Assembly: GCF_018156225.1 (NCBI RefSeq)
Contig: NZ_JAGTAR010000005.1
Coordinates: 62,001-126,000 of the forward strand
Reading direction: 5' to 3'
Length of the DNA: 64,000 nt
Source of the DNA: Carboxylicivirga sediminis
GTDB taxonomy: Bacteria > Bacteroidota > Bacteroidia > Bacteroidales > Marinilabiliaceae
The notes below the pieces were generated by a model that saw only the letters and a list, made by a program, of their open reading frames with translations, made no database searches and was not told the DNA's origin. Below, piece by piece: positions 9,240-22,600 of this stretch. The translations under genes and the position numbers were made by a program. Position 1 is the first letter of the stretch; each line of letters begins with the position of its first letter.

Positions 9240-10076
9240 ATGCCATTATCATTAAGATATATTATTGTAATTGCCGTTCTGCTTGCAACTATCCTACCCG
9301 AATCATATGCACAGCGCAGAAGAAAACCAAAAATATGGGAAGGCTTTAGTGTTACCGGGCGTGTTGGTGCCAATCATTTCTTTGGGGATTTGGTTGATGA
9401 CGGCCGTACCCACCTGTCACTGGGTATAAATGCAGACAAGGAGCTTAATACCTTCTTAACAGCGAGAGCTTCTATAATGGGTGGAAAAATGAGTGGTACT
9501 CAGTTTGCATACTCAGCAGGAAACCCTGACCCGAATCGTATTTATGCCTATTTTGACAATGTATATTCGGAATTGAATGTAGGTGCGACTTTTCGTCCGT
9601 TAAACGTACTGCTTGGATACTACAAGCAACGCTCGTTCAACCCCTATGTGATTGGTCAGGTTGGTATGCTTTACTATAGCGCTTCGGAATATTACGGTAA
9701 TGGTTCGGGTCAACCTGACGGCAGTCTTTGGCGTGAAAAAAGTGGCATTACTGCATCTATTTCAGGCGGTTTGGGTATATCGTATTGGATTAATTCTCAA
9801 TGGAGTGTCAATATTGAAGGAATCGGAACATTTCCAACAACAGATGAATTAGATGCCCACAGTGAATGGACCAATGGTGCAGGAGAAATCATTAAAACTG
9901 CTTCTAATGACTTTTACTACACCACCTCCGTTGGTATAACTTACCTGATAGACGATAGTCGCTGGAAAAATGAGCCAAAATATAACAGAAAGGCATACCT
10001 CAAGACAAGGTCGCAATACAGGAGCTCTTCTAAGAAAAATCTGAGATCGATTAACAAGAAACGCAGAAGACGATAA
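9240..10076 (+). CDS. Outer-membrane beta-barrel protein with basic C-terminal tail
   Basis: A 278-residue exported protein. Residues 1-24 form a signal peptide (LRYIIVIAVLLATILPESYAQ). The remainder has alternating strands typical of small Bacteroidota outer-membrane barrels (GRVGANHFFGDL, then SVNIEGIGTFPTTDEL, then YYTTSVGITYLID). The last 35 or so residues are strongly basic and end in KKRRRR, which is unusual because barrels normally finish on an aromatic beta-signal. The family is not recognised beyond outer membrane beta-barrel protein. It is a single gene with its own terminator. Confidence 0.85.
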   Translation: MPLSLRYIIVIAVLLATILPESYAQRRRKPKIWEGFSVTGRVGANHFFGDLVDDGRTHLSLGINADKELNTFLTARASIMGGKMSGTQFAYSAGNPDPNRIYAYFDNVYSELNVGATFRPLNVLLGYYKQRSFNPYVIGQVGMLYYSASEYYGNGSGQPDGSLWREKSGITASISGGLGISYWINSQWSVNIEGIGTFPTTDELDAHSEWTNGAGEIIKTASNDFYYTTSVGITYLIDDSRWKNEPKYNRKAYLKTRSQYRSSSKKNLRSINKKRRRR

Positions 10077-10096
10077 AAGAATAAATCAAATACATA

Positions 10097-10125
10097 AAAG
10101 AGTTGCAAATGCAACTCTTTTTTTG
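10097..10125 (+). terminator. Intrinsic terminator after the beta-barrel gene
   Basis: A 10-bp stem (10097-10106 with 10111-10120) with an AAAT loop is followed directly by a T run. Confidence 0.9.
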
Positions 10126-10154
10126 TGTATTATATATAGCGAATCACAGAAGCG

Positions 10155-12164
10155 ATGGAACTAAAAATAATATCAGATTTTGCTCCCACAGGCGACCAAC
10201 CTCAGGCCATCGAGCAATTAGTAAAAGGCATAGTTGACAATCAAAAACATCAGGCATTGTTGGGCGTAACTGGCTCTGGAAAAACATTCACTGTTGCCAA
10301 CGTTATTGAACAGGTGCAACGCCCAACTTTAATTCTTTCACACAATAAAACCCTGGCTGCACAACTTTACGGCGAGTTTAAACAGTTTTTTCCCAACAAT
10401 GCAGTTGAGTACTTTGTATCCTATTACGATTACTACCAACCAGAGGCTTACCTGCCTGTCACAGATACATATATTGAGAAAGACCTATCGATAAATGACG
10501 AAATAGAGAAACTCAGATTAAGTGCAACCTCTGCCCTACTGTCCGGCAGACGAGATGTGATTGTGGTATCTTCGGTCTCGTGCCTCTATGGCATTGGAAA
10601 TCCAGAGGATTTTCACTCTGGTGTCATCACAATCGAGAAAGGCATGCAAATCGGCCGAAACGCTTTTTTAAGGCAATTGGTTGATAGTCTTTATTCGCGT
10701 AATGAGATATTATTTGAACGCGGTAACTTCAGAGTTAAAGGCGACACCGTTGAAGTTTTCCTGGCATATGCTGATCACGCTTGTCGAATAATTTTCTGGG
10801 GAGATGAGATAGAAGAAATTGAATTCTTTCACCCTGACAATGGCAAACGCATCGAATCACTGGATAAACTAAACATCTACCCGGCCAATATCTTTATTAC
10901 TTCTAAAGAACGCACGCAACAAGCCATCAAAGAGATCCAAGATGATCTTACAGAACATCTTGTTTTCTTGAACGAAAACGGCAAACAACAGGAAGCGAAG
11001 CGACTAAACGAACGTGTCAATTACGATCTGGAGATGATACGAGAGCTTGGCTATTGCCCGGGTATTGAAAACTACTCCAGATACTTTGATGGGCGTAAAG
11101 AAGGTACTCGCCCCTTCTGTCTGCTCGACTATTTCCCAGATGATTTTCTGATTGTAATCGACGAAAGCCATGTAACCATCCCACAAATCAGAGCGATGTA
11201 TGGAGGTGACCGTTCGCGAAAAGAAAACCTGGTTGAATATGGTTTTCGATTACCGGCCGCATTGGACAACAGACCACTAAAATTTGAGGAATTTGAAGCT
11301 CTAATCAATCAGATAATATATGTCAGCGCCACCCCGGCAGACTATGAACTGGAACAAACAGAGGGCGTCATTGTAGAGCAACTCATTCGCCCAACCGGAC
11401 TTTTAGATCCTGAAATAGAAGTACGCCCGAGTCAAAATCAAATTGACGATCTTATAAATGAAATTAACGACCGCATTGAGAAAAATGAACGAATTCTTGT
11501 AACAACACTCACCAAGAGAATGGCGGAAGAGCTCAGCAAGTACCTTACGCGCCTTTCCATTAAATGCGAGTATATCCACTCGGATGTTGACACACTGGAA
11601 CGAGTTAAAATTATGGAGAATCTACGACTGGGTACTTTTGATGTATTAATTGGCGTTAACCTGTTACGTGAAGGATTAGACCTACCAGAAGTGTCACTTG
11701 TAGCCATATTAGATGCCGACAAGGAAGGCTTTCTGAGATCGGAACGTTCATTAACACAAACGGCAGGTCGTGCTGCCAGAAACCTGAATGGACGCGTAAT
11801 AATGTATGCCGACACCATTACCAAAAGCATGCAGGCTACCATTGACGCTACACTTTACAGACGTGAGAAACAGCTCAAATACAACGAAATTAATAACATC
11901 ACACCAAGACAGATAAACAAGCAGCTAACTTCAATAATTGAATCATCGACAAAAGCAAAAGCCTATATCGAACCAGAAGGTACCGATATTGCAGCCGATC
12001 CGGTAGTTGAATACATGAGTACCGACGCCCTCAAGAAGACCATTGAGAAAACACGTAAAGAAATGCAGAAAGCAGCCAAAGAGCTTGATTTTATCACTGC
12101 AGCACAGCACCGCGATGAAATTAAGCGTCTGGAAGATTTAATCAATAAAAAAGCCCCGAATTAA
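10155..12164 (+). CDS. uvrB: Excinuclease ABC subunit B
   Basis: UvrB is the damage-verifying helicase-like subunit of nucleotide excision repair and works with UvrA and UvrC. The 669-residue length is typical. Visible are Walker A (GVTGSGKT, residues 37-44), the beta-hairpin region ([15 protein letters not shown] type) and the DESH box. Helicase motifs near [16 protein letters not shown] and QTAGRAARN follow. A C-terminal UVR motif at about residues 630-665 is the UvrC contact. The TAA stop lies inside the terminator loop. Confidence 0.98.
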   Translation: MELKIISDFAPTGDQPQAIEQLVKGIVDNQKHQALLGVTGSGKTFTVANVIEQVQRPTLILSHNKTLAAQLYGEFKQFFPNNAVEYFVSYYDYYQPEAYLPVTDTYIEKDLSINDEIEKLRLSATSALLSGRRDVIVVSSVSCLYGIGNPEDFHSGVITIEKGMQIGRNAFLRQLVDSLYSRNEILFERGNFRVKGDTVEVFLAYADHACRIIFWGDEIEEIEFFHPDNGKRIESLDKLNIYPANIFITSKERTQQAIKEIQDDLTEHLVFLNENGKQQEAKRLNERVNYDLEMIRELGYCPGIENYSRYFDGRKEGTRPFCLLDYFPDDFLIVIDESHVTIPQIRAMYGGDRSRKENLVEYGFRLPAALDNRPLKFEEFEALINQIIYVSATPADYELEQTEGVIVEQLIRPTGLLDPEIEVRPSQNQIDDLINEINDRIEKNERILVTTLTKRMAEELSKYLTRLSIKCEYIHSDVDTLERVKIMENLRLGTFDVLIGVNLLREGLDLPEVSLVAILDADKEGFLRSERSLTQTAGRAARNLNGRVIMYADTITKSMQATIDATLYRREKQLKYNEINNITPRQINKQLTSIIESSTKAKAYIEPEGTDIAADPVVEYMSTDALKKTIEKTRKEMQKAAKELDFITAAQHRDEIKRLEDLINKKAPN

Positions 12165-12176
12165 CTTCGAGGCTTT
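12150..12176. terminator. Bidirectional terminator, uvrB / rpoD
   Basis: The stem is 12150-12160 with 12166-12176 with one internal mismatch, A-rich before and T-rich after. The uvrB stop codon (12162-12164) sits in the loop. Confidence 0.8.
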
Positions 12177-12195
12177 CTTTATTTTCAGTTTGTTA

Positions 12196-13056
12196 TTATC
12201 CTAAATAAGACTTAAGCAGTTTACTTCTGGAAGTGTGACGTAAACGACGAATCGCTTTTTCTTTAATCTGACGCACACGCTCACGGGTCAAACCAAAACG
12301 CTCGCCTATTTCTTCCAGCGTCATTTCCTGACACCCTATTCCGAAAAATAATTTAATAATATCACTCTCACGTTCAGTCAGGGTAGCTAATGCTCTCTCA
12401 ATTTCACGGGCCAGTGATTCATTAATTAACGTTTTATCAGCATTAGGTGAATCACTGTTAACCAATACATCTAACAGGCTATTATCTTCACCCTCAACAA
12501 ATGGTGCATCTACGGAAATATGACGCCCCGACACACGCATGGTATCAGCTACCTTTTCAGGAGGAAGTTCTAACTTATCTGCCAATTCTTCTGGCGAAGG
12601 TTTACGCTCGTTTTCCTGCTCAAATTTCGAGTAGGCTTTATTAATTTTATTTAATGAGCCCACCTGATTAAGTGGCAAACGCACAATACGAGACTGCTCT
12701 GCAAGAGCCTGTAAGATAGATTGTCTAATCCACCAAACCGCATAAGAAATGAACTTAAAACCGCGCGTCTCATCAAACTTTTCAGCAGCCTTAATCAGTC
12801 CCAGATTACCTTCATTAATCAAGTCAGGTAGACTTAATCCTTGATTTTGGTACTGTTTAGCTACCGAAACAACAAAACGCAGGTTAGCTCTGGTCAATTT
12901 TTCCAAAGCAATTTGATCACCTTTCTTTATTCGCTGAGCTAACTCTACTTCTTCTTCTACAGATATCAATTCTTCACGACCGATTTCCTGTAAATACTTA
13001 TCTAGAGATGCGCTTTCGCGGTTAGTAATCGACTTAGTTATCTTGAGTTGTCTCAT
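12196..13056 (-). CDS. rpoD: Primary sigma factor RpoD (Bacteroidota short form)
   Basis: A 286-residue sigma-70 protein that directs RNA polymerase to housekeeping promoters. Region 1.2 is at the N-terminus ([16 protein letters not shown]). Regions 2.1-2.4 follow ([51 protein letters not shown]). Region 4.2 is the C-terminal helix-turn-helix ([22 protein letters not shown]). It lacks region 1.1 and the non-conserved insert, as expected for the Bacteroidota primary sigma, which recognises TTTG / TAnnTTTG. That agrees with the promoter boxes found across this window, including its own. Confidence 0.97.
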   Translation of the reverse strand: MRQLKITKSITNRESASLDKYLQEIGREELISVEEEVELAQRIKKGDQIALEKLTRANLRFVVSVAKQYQNQGLSLPDLINEGNLGLIKAAEKFDETRGFKFISYAVWWIRQSILQALAEQSRIVRLPLNQVGSLNKINKAYSKFEQENERKPSPEELADKLELPPEKVADTMRVSGRHISVDAPFVEGEDNSLLDVLVNSDSPNADKTLINESLAREIERALATLTERESDIIKLFFGIGCQEMTLEEIGERFGLTRERVRQIKEKAIRRLRHTSRSKLLKSYLG

Positions 13057-13078
13057 ATTCCTTAAAAAAATTTCGGCA

Positions 13079-13109
13079 CAAAAGTACTACAATTTCGTTA
13101 TTTTTCCAA
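13079..13109 (-). promoter_or_regulatory. rpoD promoter (TTG-N20-TACTTTTG)
   Basis: On the minus strand the -33 TTG is at 13109-13107 and the -7 box TACTTTTG is at 13086-13079, spaced by 20 bp. The -7 box ends 22 bp before the rpoD ATG. Both elements fit the Bacteroidota consensus. Confidence 0.65.
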
Positions 13110-13136
13110 CCAATAATGCCCTTTGACGAAACATTT

Positions 13137-14612
13137 TTAGTCATTAAGGTTAACAGCATAGTAAACTACCCGGCCATTTGGATAAACACCTGTCAGAAAC
13201 AAACCATCTTTAGCTTTCTCAACTGCTGCCTTAAAATCGTCAATACTTTTAATGGGCGTATCGTTTACTTTTGTAATAATAAAGCCATTTTTTACACCAC
13301 TTTTACGTAAGCTTTCATTGCCGACTTCTACCACCTGAATTCCATAACGCACACCTAGTCGCCTTAAATCACTGGCAGACACTGGCTCTAAGGTAGCTCC
13401 TAAGGTTTCATCAATTTTACTGGAAGAAATAATACCGGTTGTTCCGCGTATATTACGTAAAGTTACCTCAAAAGGTTTCTGTTTTCCATCGCGTAATGCA
13501 ATAATATTCACTTTTTCACCAGGACGATGCATACTTACACGTTCTTGCAATTCAGGCACTGAGTTTACATCTTCACCGTTTACCGAAAGAATAATATCCC
13601 CAGCTTTAAGGCCAGCTTCCTCTGCACCACCATTAGGCGCCACACTTCCGATAAATACACCTTTTATCTTATCAATTTTAACACCCAACTCATCGGCTAA
13701 TTCATCAGTCACATTACTAACTTCAATAATACTCACACCGAGTAAGCCTCGCTGCACCTCTCCGAACTCCATCAAGTCAGCTACTACCTTCTTTGCTATC
13801 GTCACAGGCACAGCAAACGAATAACCAGTAAAAGAGCCTGTTCTGGATGCTATGGCGGTATTTATACCAACCAACTCACCTCGCTGGTTAACAAGCGCGC
13901 CTCCACTATTACCTGGATTAACAGCTGCATCTGTTTGAATAAAAGATTCAACTCCCAGCGTTTGGTTTTGGTTGGCAATTATATTAATACTTCGGGCCTT
14001 TGCACTAACAATACCTGCAGTAACTGTAGAAGTTAAGTTAAATGGGTTACCTACGGCCAATACCCATTCACCTACCTTAAGTTCATCAGAATCGCCATAA
14101 GGCACAAATGGTAACTCCTCTGCTTCAATTTTAATCAAGGCAATATCTGAAGTTGGATCAGCTCCTACCAATGTGGCTGAAAATGTGCGCTTATCGTTTA
14201 AGGTAACTTCAATTTCATCTGCATTATCAATCACATGGTTATTAGTTACAATGTAACCATCTGTCGTTAATATTACTCCCGAACCAGCACCCATCACCGG
14301 CTGCTGTGGTTGACGATACCCACTTCCGGGCCCAAAAAAGAAATCATAAAATGGATTTCCCGAATAATAATCTTTACCCCTGCTGCGAGTTTTAACGTGT
14401 ACAACCGCATGAACACTTCTCTCCGCAGCCGTGGTTAAATCGGGTAATGACGCCTGCACTGTGTTGGCGGTCAGCTGCCCAATAGCAGGTACTTCCTCTT
14501 TAATCGTGATAACTTTCGGTTCGCTCTTTACAATATGCGAGTATACATAAACGCCAGTCACAGCGCTTATCACTGCAATGGCAAATGTGTAAAATACTTT
14601 TTTTGCATCCAT
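13137..14612 (-). CDS. HtrA/DegP-family serine protease, Do type
   Basis: An envelope quality-control protease with chaperone-like PDZ domains. I start it at the ATG at 14612-14610 (MDAKKVFYTFAIAV), which has AAGGTAAGAG just upstream. The longer reading from 14687 adds 25 residues with no signal character. An N-terminal hydrophobic segment (residues 6-24) anchors or exports it. The catalytic triad is His126 (NNHVID), Asp156 (DPTSDIALI) and Ser236 (NPGNSGGAL). PDZ1 spans about 270-370 and PDZ2 about 400-485. Length is 491 residues, normal for the family. It is a single-gene unit just upstream of rpoD on the same strand. Confidence 0.95.
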   Translation of the reverse strand: MDAKKVFYTFAIAVISAVTGVYVYSHIVKSEPKVITIKEEVPAIGQLTANTVQASLPDLTTAAERSVHAVVHVKTRSRGKDYYSGNPFYDFFFGPGSGYRQPQQPVMGAGSGVILTTDGYIVTNNHVIDNADEIEVTLNDKRTFSATLVGADPTSDIALIKIEAEELPFVPYGDSDELKVGEWVLAVGNPFNLTSTVTAGIVSAKARSINIIANQNQTLGVESFIQTDAAVNPGNSGGALVNQRGELVGINTAIASRTGSFTGYSFAVPVTIAKKVVADLMEFGEVQRGLLGVSIIEVSNVTDELADELGVKIDKIKGVFIGSVAPNGGAEEAGLKAGDIILSVNGEDVNSVPELQERVSMHRPGEKVNIIALRDGKQKPFEVTLRNIRGTTGIISSSKIDETLGATLEPVSASDLRRLGVRYGIQVVEVGNESLRKSGVKNGFIITKVNDTPIKSIDDFKAAVEKAKDGLFLTGVYPNGRVVYYAVNLND

Positions 14613-14810
14613 ATCTCTTACCTTTTTAAAAGTTATTGTTAGGTTTATAACAACATTGAAAAATAAGACAGCGTTGTTATTTAACAAATTTTATATCTCA
14701 ACACTGTTAAGATACGAAAAGTGTTAGTTCAAAAATTATTCCGACTAGCGACTTTAACTTGACCTTAACGTTTTTTTGCCAATCATTAAGGAAGTTCTGC
14801 CATATCAGCG

Positions 14811-14818
14811 TATTTTTG
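14811..14818 (+). promoter_or_regulatory. Candidate dapF -7 box TATTTTTG
   Basis: Exact TAnnTTTG match 57 bp upstream of dapF. No TTG is seen at -33. Confidence 0.4.
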
Positions 14819-14875
14819 TAAGCAAAACAAGACGTTTTGTCTTTTGTTTAATCTTTATAGCGACAACATTTCACA

Positions 14876-15664
14876 ATGAAGAATATTCACTTCCATAAAT
14901 ACCAGGGTGCCGGCAATGATTTTATCATTATTGATAACCGCAAAGGCACATTTGATGGTAATGACACCACTCTTATTGAACACTTGTGTAACCGCCGCTT
15001 TGGCATTGGAGGCGACGGATTAATGCTATTGGAAGACCATCCTGTACATGATTTTACCATGCGATACTTCAACAGCGACGGTGGAGAAGCTTCCATGTGC
15101 GGTAATGGCGGACGCTGCATTGCTGCTTTTGCCGTTCACAAAGGTGTTGTCTCCAATCCAGATAAGTTCAGTTTCATGGCAGTAGATGGCGAACATCTTG
15201 CGGAATACAAAAGCGGCATTGTTAATTTAAAAATGATCGATGTCAATAGTGTGAATAAAGAAAATAAGTTTACTTATCTGAATACTGGCTCACCGCATCA
15301 TGTATGTTTCGTTGATGATGTGGCAAAAACAGATGTATACAACGAAGGTAAAAACATCCGTTACTCAGAGCGTTACCAACCAGATGGCACTAATGTTAAT
15401 TTTGTACAATTTAAGACAGGTAATGAAATTAAAGTGCGCACTTATGAAAGAGGCGTTGAAGATGAAACATTGGCTTGCGGTACAGGTGTTGTTGCAAGTG
15501 CCATATCAGCACACCTTAAAAAACCATCATTCAGCGAATTTGACATCGAAGTACTGGGAGGTAAACTCAAAGTCTGCTTTGAACCCAATAGTGAAGGTGG
15601 ATTTAAAAACGTCTGGCTGGAAGGCCCCGCAACTTTTGTATTTGAAGGAACTATTGAAATATAG
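14876..15664 (+). CDS. dapF: Diaminopimelate epimerase
   Basis: DapF converts LL- to meso-diaminopimelate for lysine and peptidoglycan synthesis, using two cysteines as acid and base. Both are present: Cys75 in MCGNGGRC and Cys201 in LACGTG. The N-terminal signature KYQGAGNDFIIID is intact. Length is 262 residues, normal for the family. It is a single gene that converges on gyrB through a strong bidirectional terminator. Its presence fits a meso-DAP type cell wall. Confidence 0.97.
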   Translation: MKNIHFHKYQGAGNDFIIIDNRKGTFDGNDTTLIEHLCNRRFGIGGDGLMLLEDHPVHDFTMRYFNSDGGEASMCGNGGRCIAAFAVHKGVVSNPDKFSFMAVDGEHLAEYKSGIVNLKMIDVNSVNKENKFTYLNTGSPHHVCFVDDVAKTDVYNEGKNIRYSERYQPDGTNVNFVQFKTGNEIKVRTYERGVEDETLACGTGVVASAISAHLKKPSFSEFDIEVLGGKLKVCFEPNSEGGFKNVWLEGPATFVFEGTIEI

Positions 15665-15671
15665 AAAACAA

Positions 15672-15698
15672 AAAAAGAGCTCTTAAAGAGCTCTTTTT
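15672..15698. terminator. Bidirectional terminator, dapF / gyrB
   Basis: A perfect 12-bp stem (15672-15683 with 15687-15698) has a TAA loop, with A5 at one end and T5 at the other. Confidence 0.9.
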
Positions 15699-15720
15699 AA
15701 ATATATATTATTAGGCAGGT

Positions 15721-17729
<2,009 letters not shown>

Positions 17730-17757
17730 AGATTCACCCTCCCTGTGGAGAGACTCA

Positions 17758-17765
17758 CAAATATA
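17758..17765 (-). promoter_or_regulatory. Candidate gyrB -7 box TATATTTG
   Basis: Exact TAnnTTTG on the minus strand, 72 bp before the gyrB ATG and directly after the long hairpin at 17766-17808. No TTG is seen at -33. Confidence 0.4.
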
Positions 17766-17808
17766 GCAAAAATCACCATTTATACCGCCTATAAATGATG
17801 ATTTTTGC
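17766..17808 (-). terminator. Long hairpin after the TPR/beta-barrel operon
   Basis: A 19-bp arm pair (17766-17784 with 17790-17808) has a 5-nt loop. On the minus strand the one non-Watson-Crick position is a G-U wobble, and on the plus strand it is a mismatch, so the minus-strand RNA is favoured. No T run follows the arm, so termination here is likely but not textbook. Confidence 0.55.
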
Positions 17809-17846
17809 AAGCTTTTAATCTTTGAATCAAACCGATTCAAATGAAC

Positions 17847-19613
17847 TTAAAATGAGAATATTACCCCAGCTTTGGCATTCAGTCCCTGCATGGGGTATCC
17901 GTTCCATTTATAATATTTTGCTGCAGTCATATTATTCACAGAAGCCCAGAACGACCATTGCTTACTGAAATAATATTCAGCCCCTAAATTGACATCTACA
18001 ATTCCTTTTAATTGCTTAATTCCCGCATCACTTGTAACATCATATGCCCACCTTTCTCCATAGTAGCTAATTCCGGCATTTACATAGAGGTTTTCAACAA
18101 TATTCACGTTCCCTTCCAGTCCTAATTCAACTTCTGGCTTATGCCATGCTTTCTCCTGACTATCCAGATTCCAGCCGTAATAAGCTCCACGTAACAAAAA
18201 CTCCATTGTTTGCTTTGGCTTATACAGGAGTTCTCCTTTTACAGTCAACAGTTCACCATCATCATAAACTACATCGAACATATTGGAATAATGTAAAACA
18301 TTAAGCGGATCAACACCTTCCTCAGGTGTTGTATAAGTTTTATTTACCCAGAAATGTTCATTATTAAAGATACCATATTCAATACCTGCGGAAAAAGAGG
18401 TAGATGAACTAAAATTACCTTTAATACCAGCCAATAGATTGAGCCCATAAACTGATGAGCGCACATTTACATCTGCCGAAGCAAAAGCATTCTCATATAG
18501 CATTGTGGCATAATCATTCGCATTGACCCGTCCATTTATTCCGCCATAAACTGTAACAATACCTTCCACAACTGTCAGTTCACCCATCACATCAGGCGTT
18601 AAATAAAATTCATCGCCTTCGCTATCGATAAGACCAGCCACCAACAAACCAACTTTAAGCCTGGCTCTGTCAAAATTAAAAGCAACAGAAGGATTTACAC
18701 TTATTAATAACTGCGAACGCTCATCAAAAGTGTACATTGGCCCAATTGAGTCAGGGACACTGGTTTTATAGCTTTCTATTCCACCATTTAAATCCAGTGC
18801 CAAATCACCAATTGGCTGATAGAGCTTCCCTCCCAGTTTAACACCAAACTGATTCACACCGGTAAGATTACCAAACGTGTTAATACCAGCATAAGCCTGA
18901 TACCTCATCTTTCGCTCATCTACCACATTATTACTCAAGCCAACAGTTGCCTGAAATTGAGACAACCGTTGCTCAACATCCGGTATAAACTGATAGCCCG
19001 ATGCTAACTCTCCATTAGGCAACCAATAAGCATCATCGCCCTTTAGCGTTTGATAGCCGTAATATTCATACATATTATGGTCAAATCGCATATCAACACT
19101 AAGCGTTTTATCATCGAAGAAATGTTTGAAATCAGCTATTGCCCAGGTATCATGAAATGGTGCATCAACACTATTATCATCCTCAAGTGTAATACTTCCA
19201 AGGGACGTTACATGCCCGGCATTTAACCCCAGCAAATATTTTTCATTCTCGAGAATATTATATCCCAACTCAGCTAAAATAGTAGAATAATTTCCTACAC
19301 CTCCTTTAAGGTAAGACTTATGCAAATACTCTTTACGAGAGGTATTTATCTTAGCAGCGGCAATGGGGGTTGGCTGGTAATTTGTGGCAACAGAGGTGCT
19401 TAATATACGGTAATTAAATTGTGGTTTGGTATAGCTAGAATCAGCCAATACAGGCATAAAGTTGACTTTATAGGCATCAGATACCGTTGGTGTATATTCT
19501 TTTACCACCTTAACATCCTGATTAATTTCCTCCTGAGCTAATGCCACGTGACCATTAAGCAGCACCAAACTAAAACAAACTAAAAGTATATGTAAATATT
19601 TCATCGTAAGCAT
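17847..19613 (-). CDS. Outer-membrane beta-barrel protein, partner of the 1013-residue TPR protein
   Basis: A 588-residue exported protein. The signal peptide is about residues 4-26 (YLHILLVCFSLVLLNGHVALAQ). A short periplasmic segment (VKVVKEYTPTVSDAYKVNFMP) follows, then many amphipathic strands. The protein ends in a terminal Phe (KAGVIFSF), the usual beta-signal for outer-membrane assembly. It looks like the barrel half of a TonB-dependent receptor, but I see no plug domain. Its start lies 3 bp after the stop of the upstream TPR gene, so the two are certainly co-transcribed. Function is unknown. Confidence 0.85.
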   Translation of the reverse strand: MLTMKYLHILLVCFSLVLLNGHVALAQEEINQDVKVVKEYTPTVSDAYKVNFMPVLADSSYTKPQFNYRILSTSVATNYQPTPIAAAKINTSRKEYLHKSYLKGGVGNYSTILAELGYNILENEKYLLGLNAGHVTSLGSITLEDDNSVDAPFHDTWAIADFKHFFDDKTLSVDMRFDHNMYEYYGYQTLKGDDAYWLPNGELASGYQFIPDVEQRLSQFQATVGLSNNVVDERKMRYQAYAGINTFGNLTGVNQFGVKLGGKLYQPIGDLALDLNGGIESYKTSVPDSIGPMYTFDERSQLLISVNPSVAFNFDRARLKVGLLVAGLIDSEGDEFYLTPDVMGELTVVEGIVTVYGGINGRVNANDYATMLYENAFASADVNVRSSVYGLNLLAGIKGNFSSSTSFSAGIEYGIFNNEHFWVNKTYTTPEEGVDPLNVLHYSNMFDVVYDDGELLTVKGELLYKPKQTMEFLLRGAYYGWNLDSQEKAWHKPEVELGLEGNVNIVENLYVNAGISYYGERWAYDVTSDAGIKQLKGIVDVNLGAEYYFSKQWSFWASVNNMTAAKYYKWNGYPMQGLNAKAGVIFSF

Positions 19614-19616
19614 TAA

Positions 19617-22600
19617 TTATCCAACATTATTTGCACCTGTATCTGCACTCTCATCTTTTGGGCTCCAACTATTCAGGTAAGCATCCACACGCTGTTCAAT
19701 ATCATCATCACCTTCATAGTTATCTTTTATGCTCTGCAGATATTGCACTGCCTGAAAAGTTTCACCTCGATCGTGGTATATCTCAGCCAATAGTATAAAA
19801 CTTCTGGCTAACCAATACTGGTGTGAAGTCCCACGATCGATATAGTCAAAAATTTCTTTTTCTGCTGCCTCCTGATTTCCACTATCATACATCAACTGTG
19901 CTATCTGGTATTTTGATTCTGCTCCTTCTGCACTTTTGGTATTAACAGCCACTTTATGATAATTCTCTAATGCTTTCTCATTATCCTTTAATTTCAGATA
20001 ACTGCTGGCCATATTATAATATGCCTCTCGCTTAATTTCGTCGGCAACTTTTGGCGATGCCAACAAATTTTCTGCGGCTCGAATACATTCCTGGGGTTGA
20101 TCAATCTGCGCCAAACATCGCATCTTACCGATTTTCGCCTCCAGTCGGTTCTCTACAATCTCGGCCTCCAGTTCTAATCGGCTAAAGCTATCATAAGCTT
20201 TTCGATAAGCCCCTTGCTGAAACATAAGCTCACCCATTCGAAGTAAAGCTTCTTCTGTAAATAAGCTTCGCTCACGTCCGGCAACATATTCAAATGAGCT
20301 AAGAGCATCGGAATAAGCGCCAGTTTTATATTGGCAATCAGCCTTATAAAAATGCGCATTCAATACGAATTTTCCCTCAGGGAAACGTGTCAGGTAGTTT
20401 TTAAAATGAGCTATAGCCCTTTCACAATCGCTTTGCATGTAAAAGCGCTCAGCAGAGACAAAAGTCAGGCTATCCTGCTCACGCTCTCCCACCTGTGCAA
20501 AAGCACCAAGCGAAGCAGTATACTTCATATAACCATTCAGGTCGTTATTATCCATATATATATTCCGGATGCCCAACAAGGCATCTTCAGCCTCACTGGT
20601 TCCCGGATATTCATTAACAACCCGCTTATAGAATGTCAAAGAGTTGTCATTATCATTACTGTTATAGTATACCAGCCCTAACTGCAGCAGTGCTTTTTTA
20701 GCGTAACTTCCTTTGGGGTATCTCTCTTTAGTAGACTTGTAATAATAAATCGCCCGCTCATTATTGCTCAATGCCACATAAGAGCGTCCTGCTTCATAAA
20801 GGGCATCATCAACATATGGCGATTGCGGATAGCGTCGAACCATATCGTCAAGCACACTAATTTTTCCCTGATAGTCTTTAGTCAGGCCTAAACAAAAAGC
20901 CTTTTGAAATAAAGCATAATCTGGCGAACCTTCCGGTATAGTTGATGCTTTATCATACATTGAAATAGCCTGTGCAAACTGACGGTTCACATAGTAACAA
21001 TCAGCGGTACGATTGTAAGCATCGCCCAGCATTACGCGATCATGACCATCAGTTAAATTATTATATTTTCGGAACCAGTTTTGCGCTTCTGCATATTCCT
21101 TTTGCTTATAATACGAATAGGCAATATTGTAGTGCGCAACCGGGAATTCTTTCATGTCATATGACCCTGGCTGATAAATAAATTCTCTGAAATCAACAAT
21201 CGCTTTGTGGTAATTTCCAAGACGATAATAAGTTTCTCCCCGCCAGTAGTAAGCCCCAATTTTTAATTTTTTATCATACTCAGCATATTTCAGGCTATAA
21301 TCGAAAAATTCCAGTGCCTCATTAAAGCGAGAATCTGTGAACAGCTCTAGAGCACGGAAATAAGCTACACGCTGCAACGCCTTGTATACATTGCCCGTTT
21401 TGTTTTGTATCTTTTCCATTGAAGCCAATGCTTCACGATAATTCTTCGTTGTCAGAAATGCTTTTCCGAGGTATTCGTAGGCTTCGTCAATACGATCACT
21501 TTCGGGAAATAACTCAATGAAACGCATAAAGGAATTGATAATTTCATTGAAAGGAGAAAAGGCCAACTCATAATTTAATTTAATGTAGTTAAATAAAGCA
21601 TCTTCCTGAATACCCTTATCGAAATCATATTTTGAGGCTGCTTCAAAAGCAACTCTTGCCCGTTTTTTATCACCACTCTTTAGGTAACAATCTCCCAGAT
21701 GGTAATAAGCATTTTGAGCCATTACATCTTCATTGGAAGTCACTTTAGATAAACCATTAATAGCTGCTTCATACTCACCAATAAAATAGTTAGCAAAACC
21801 TAAGTGATAAAAATCCTCACGCATTGGCTTATCAGCTAATCGAATCACTTTCTGATAATACACAACTGCCTTCGCATAGTCCTTTTGGGCATAATAAGCA
21901 TCTGCAATAATGCGGTTCATATCTGCCTGTCGTGCCCTGGTTCCTTCATCAGTTAAAGGTTCAGCATATTTAATAGCACTGTCGTAATCTTCCTGTAGAT
22001 AATATATCTGTGCCACATAAAAAGGTATCACTTTTTTGAAGCTACGCTCCTCTTCCAGTTTCTTAAACTCATTAAGTGCTGTTTCATAGTTTCCTTTCTG
22101 GTACTGTATATGCGCATAATAATACTGCACCGACGAACTATACTCATGTTTCTGCCCCCTAATCTTATTAAATTTTGCCAGGGCAGCATCATACTCTTCT
22201 TGCATAAAAAGCGCATAACCCGAAGCAAAGTAATAATCGATTTGTGTCTCTTTGTCTAAAGCTGACGGTTTTACCTTATCGTACCAGCGTGTGGCCTGCC
22301 TGTATTTATTTTTATCTTTATAATAATCACCCAGATGCATCTTCGCATAATGCAAGCGATTACTGTAGGGGTATTCAGCAAGGTAGCTTTCCCATAAATA
22401 CTGCACATCATCATTTTCCAGTTTCTGTGCACAGATTCGCTCCAGATAAGCTGCCTCAGCTATTAAGGTTGCATTATCAGCACCACCTTCTTTGACGAAA
22501 TTATTAAAATGAACACGTGCCAAACCGTACTTCCCCAGGCGATACATCTCCATCCCATGCTCGTACAGTTTATTTTTAGAATCAAATTTTAGTGATTGTT

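Noticed and set aside
11438-11842. 134-residue minus-strand ORF inside uvrB
   Set aside because: Antisense shadow of uvrB with biased composition and no motif.
14613-14687. Upstream Met for the HtrA-type gene adding 25 residues
   Set aside because: Added residues do not look like a signal sequence, and the internal ATG has a good ribosome-binding site and begins the hydrophobic anchor.
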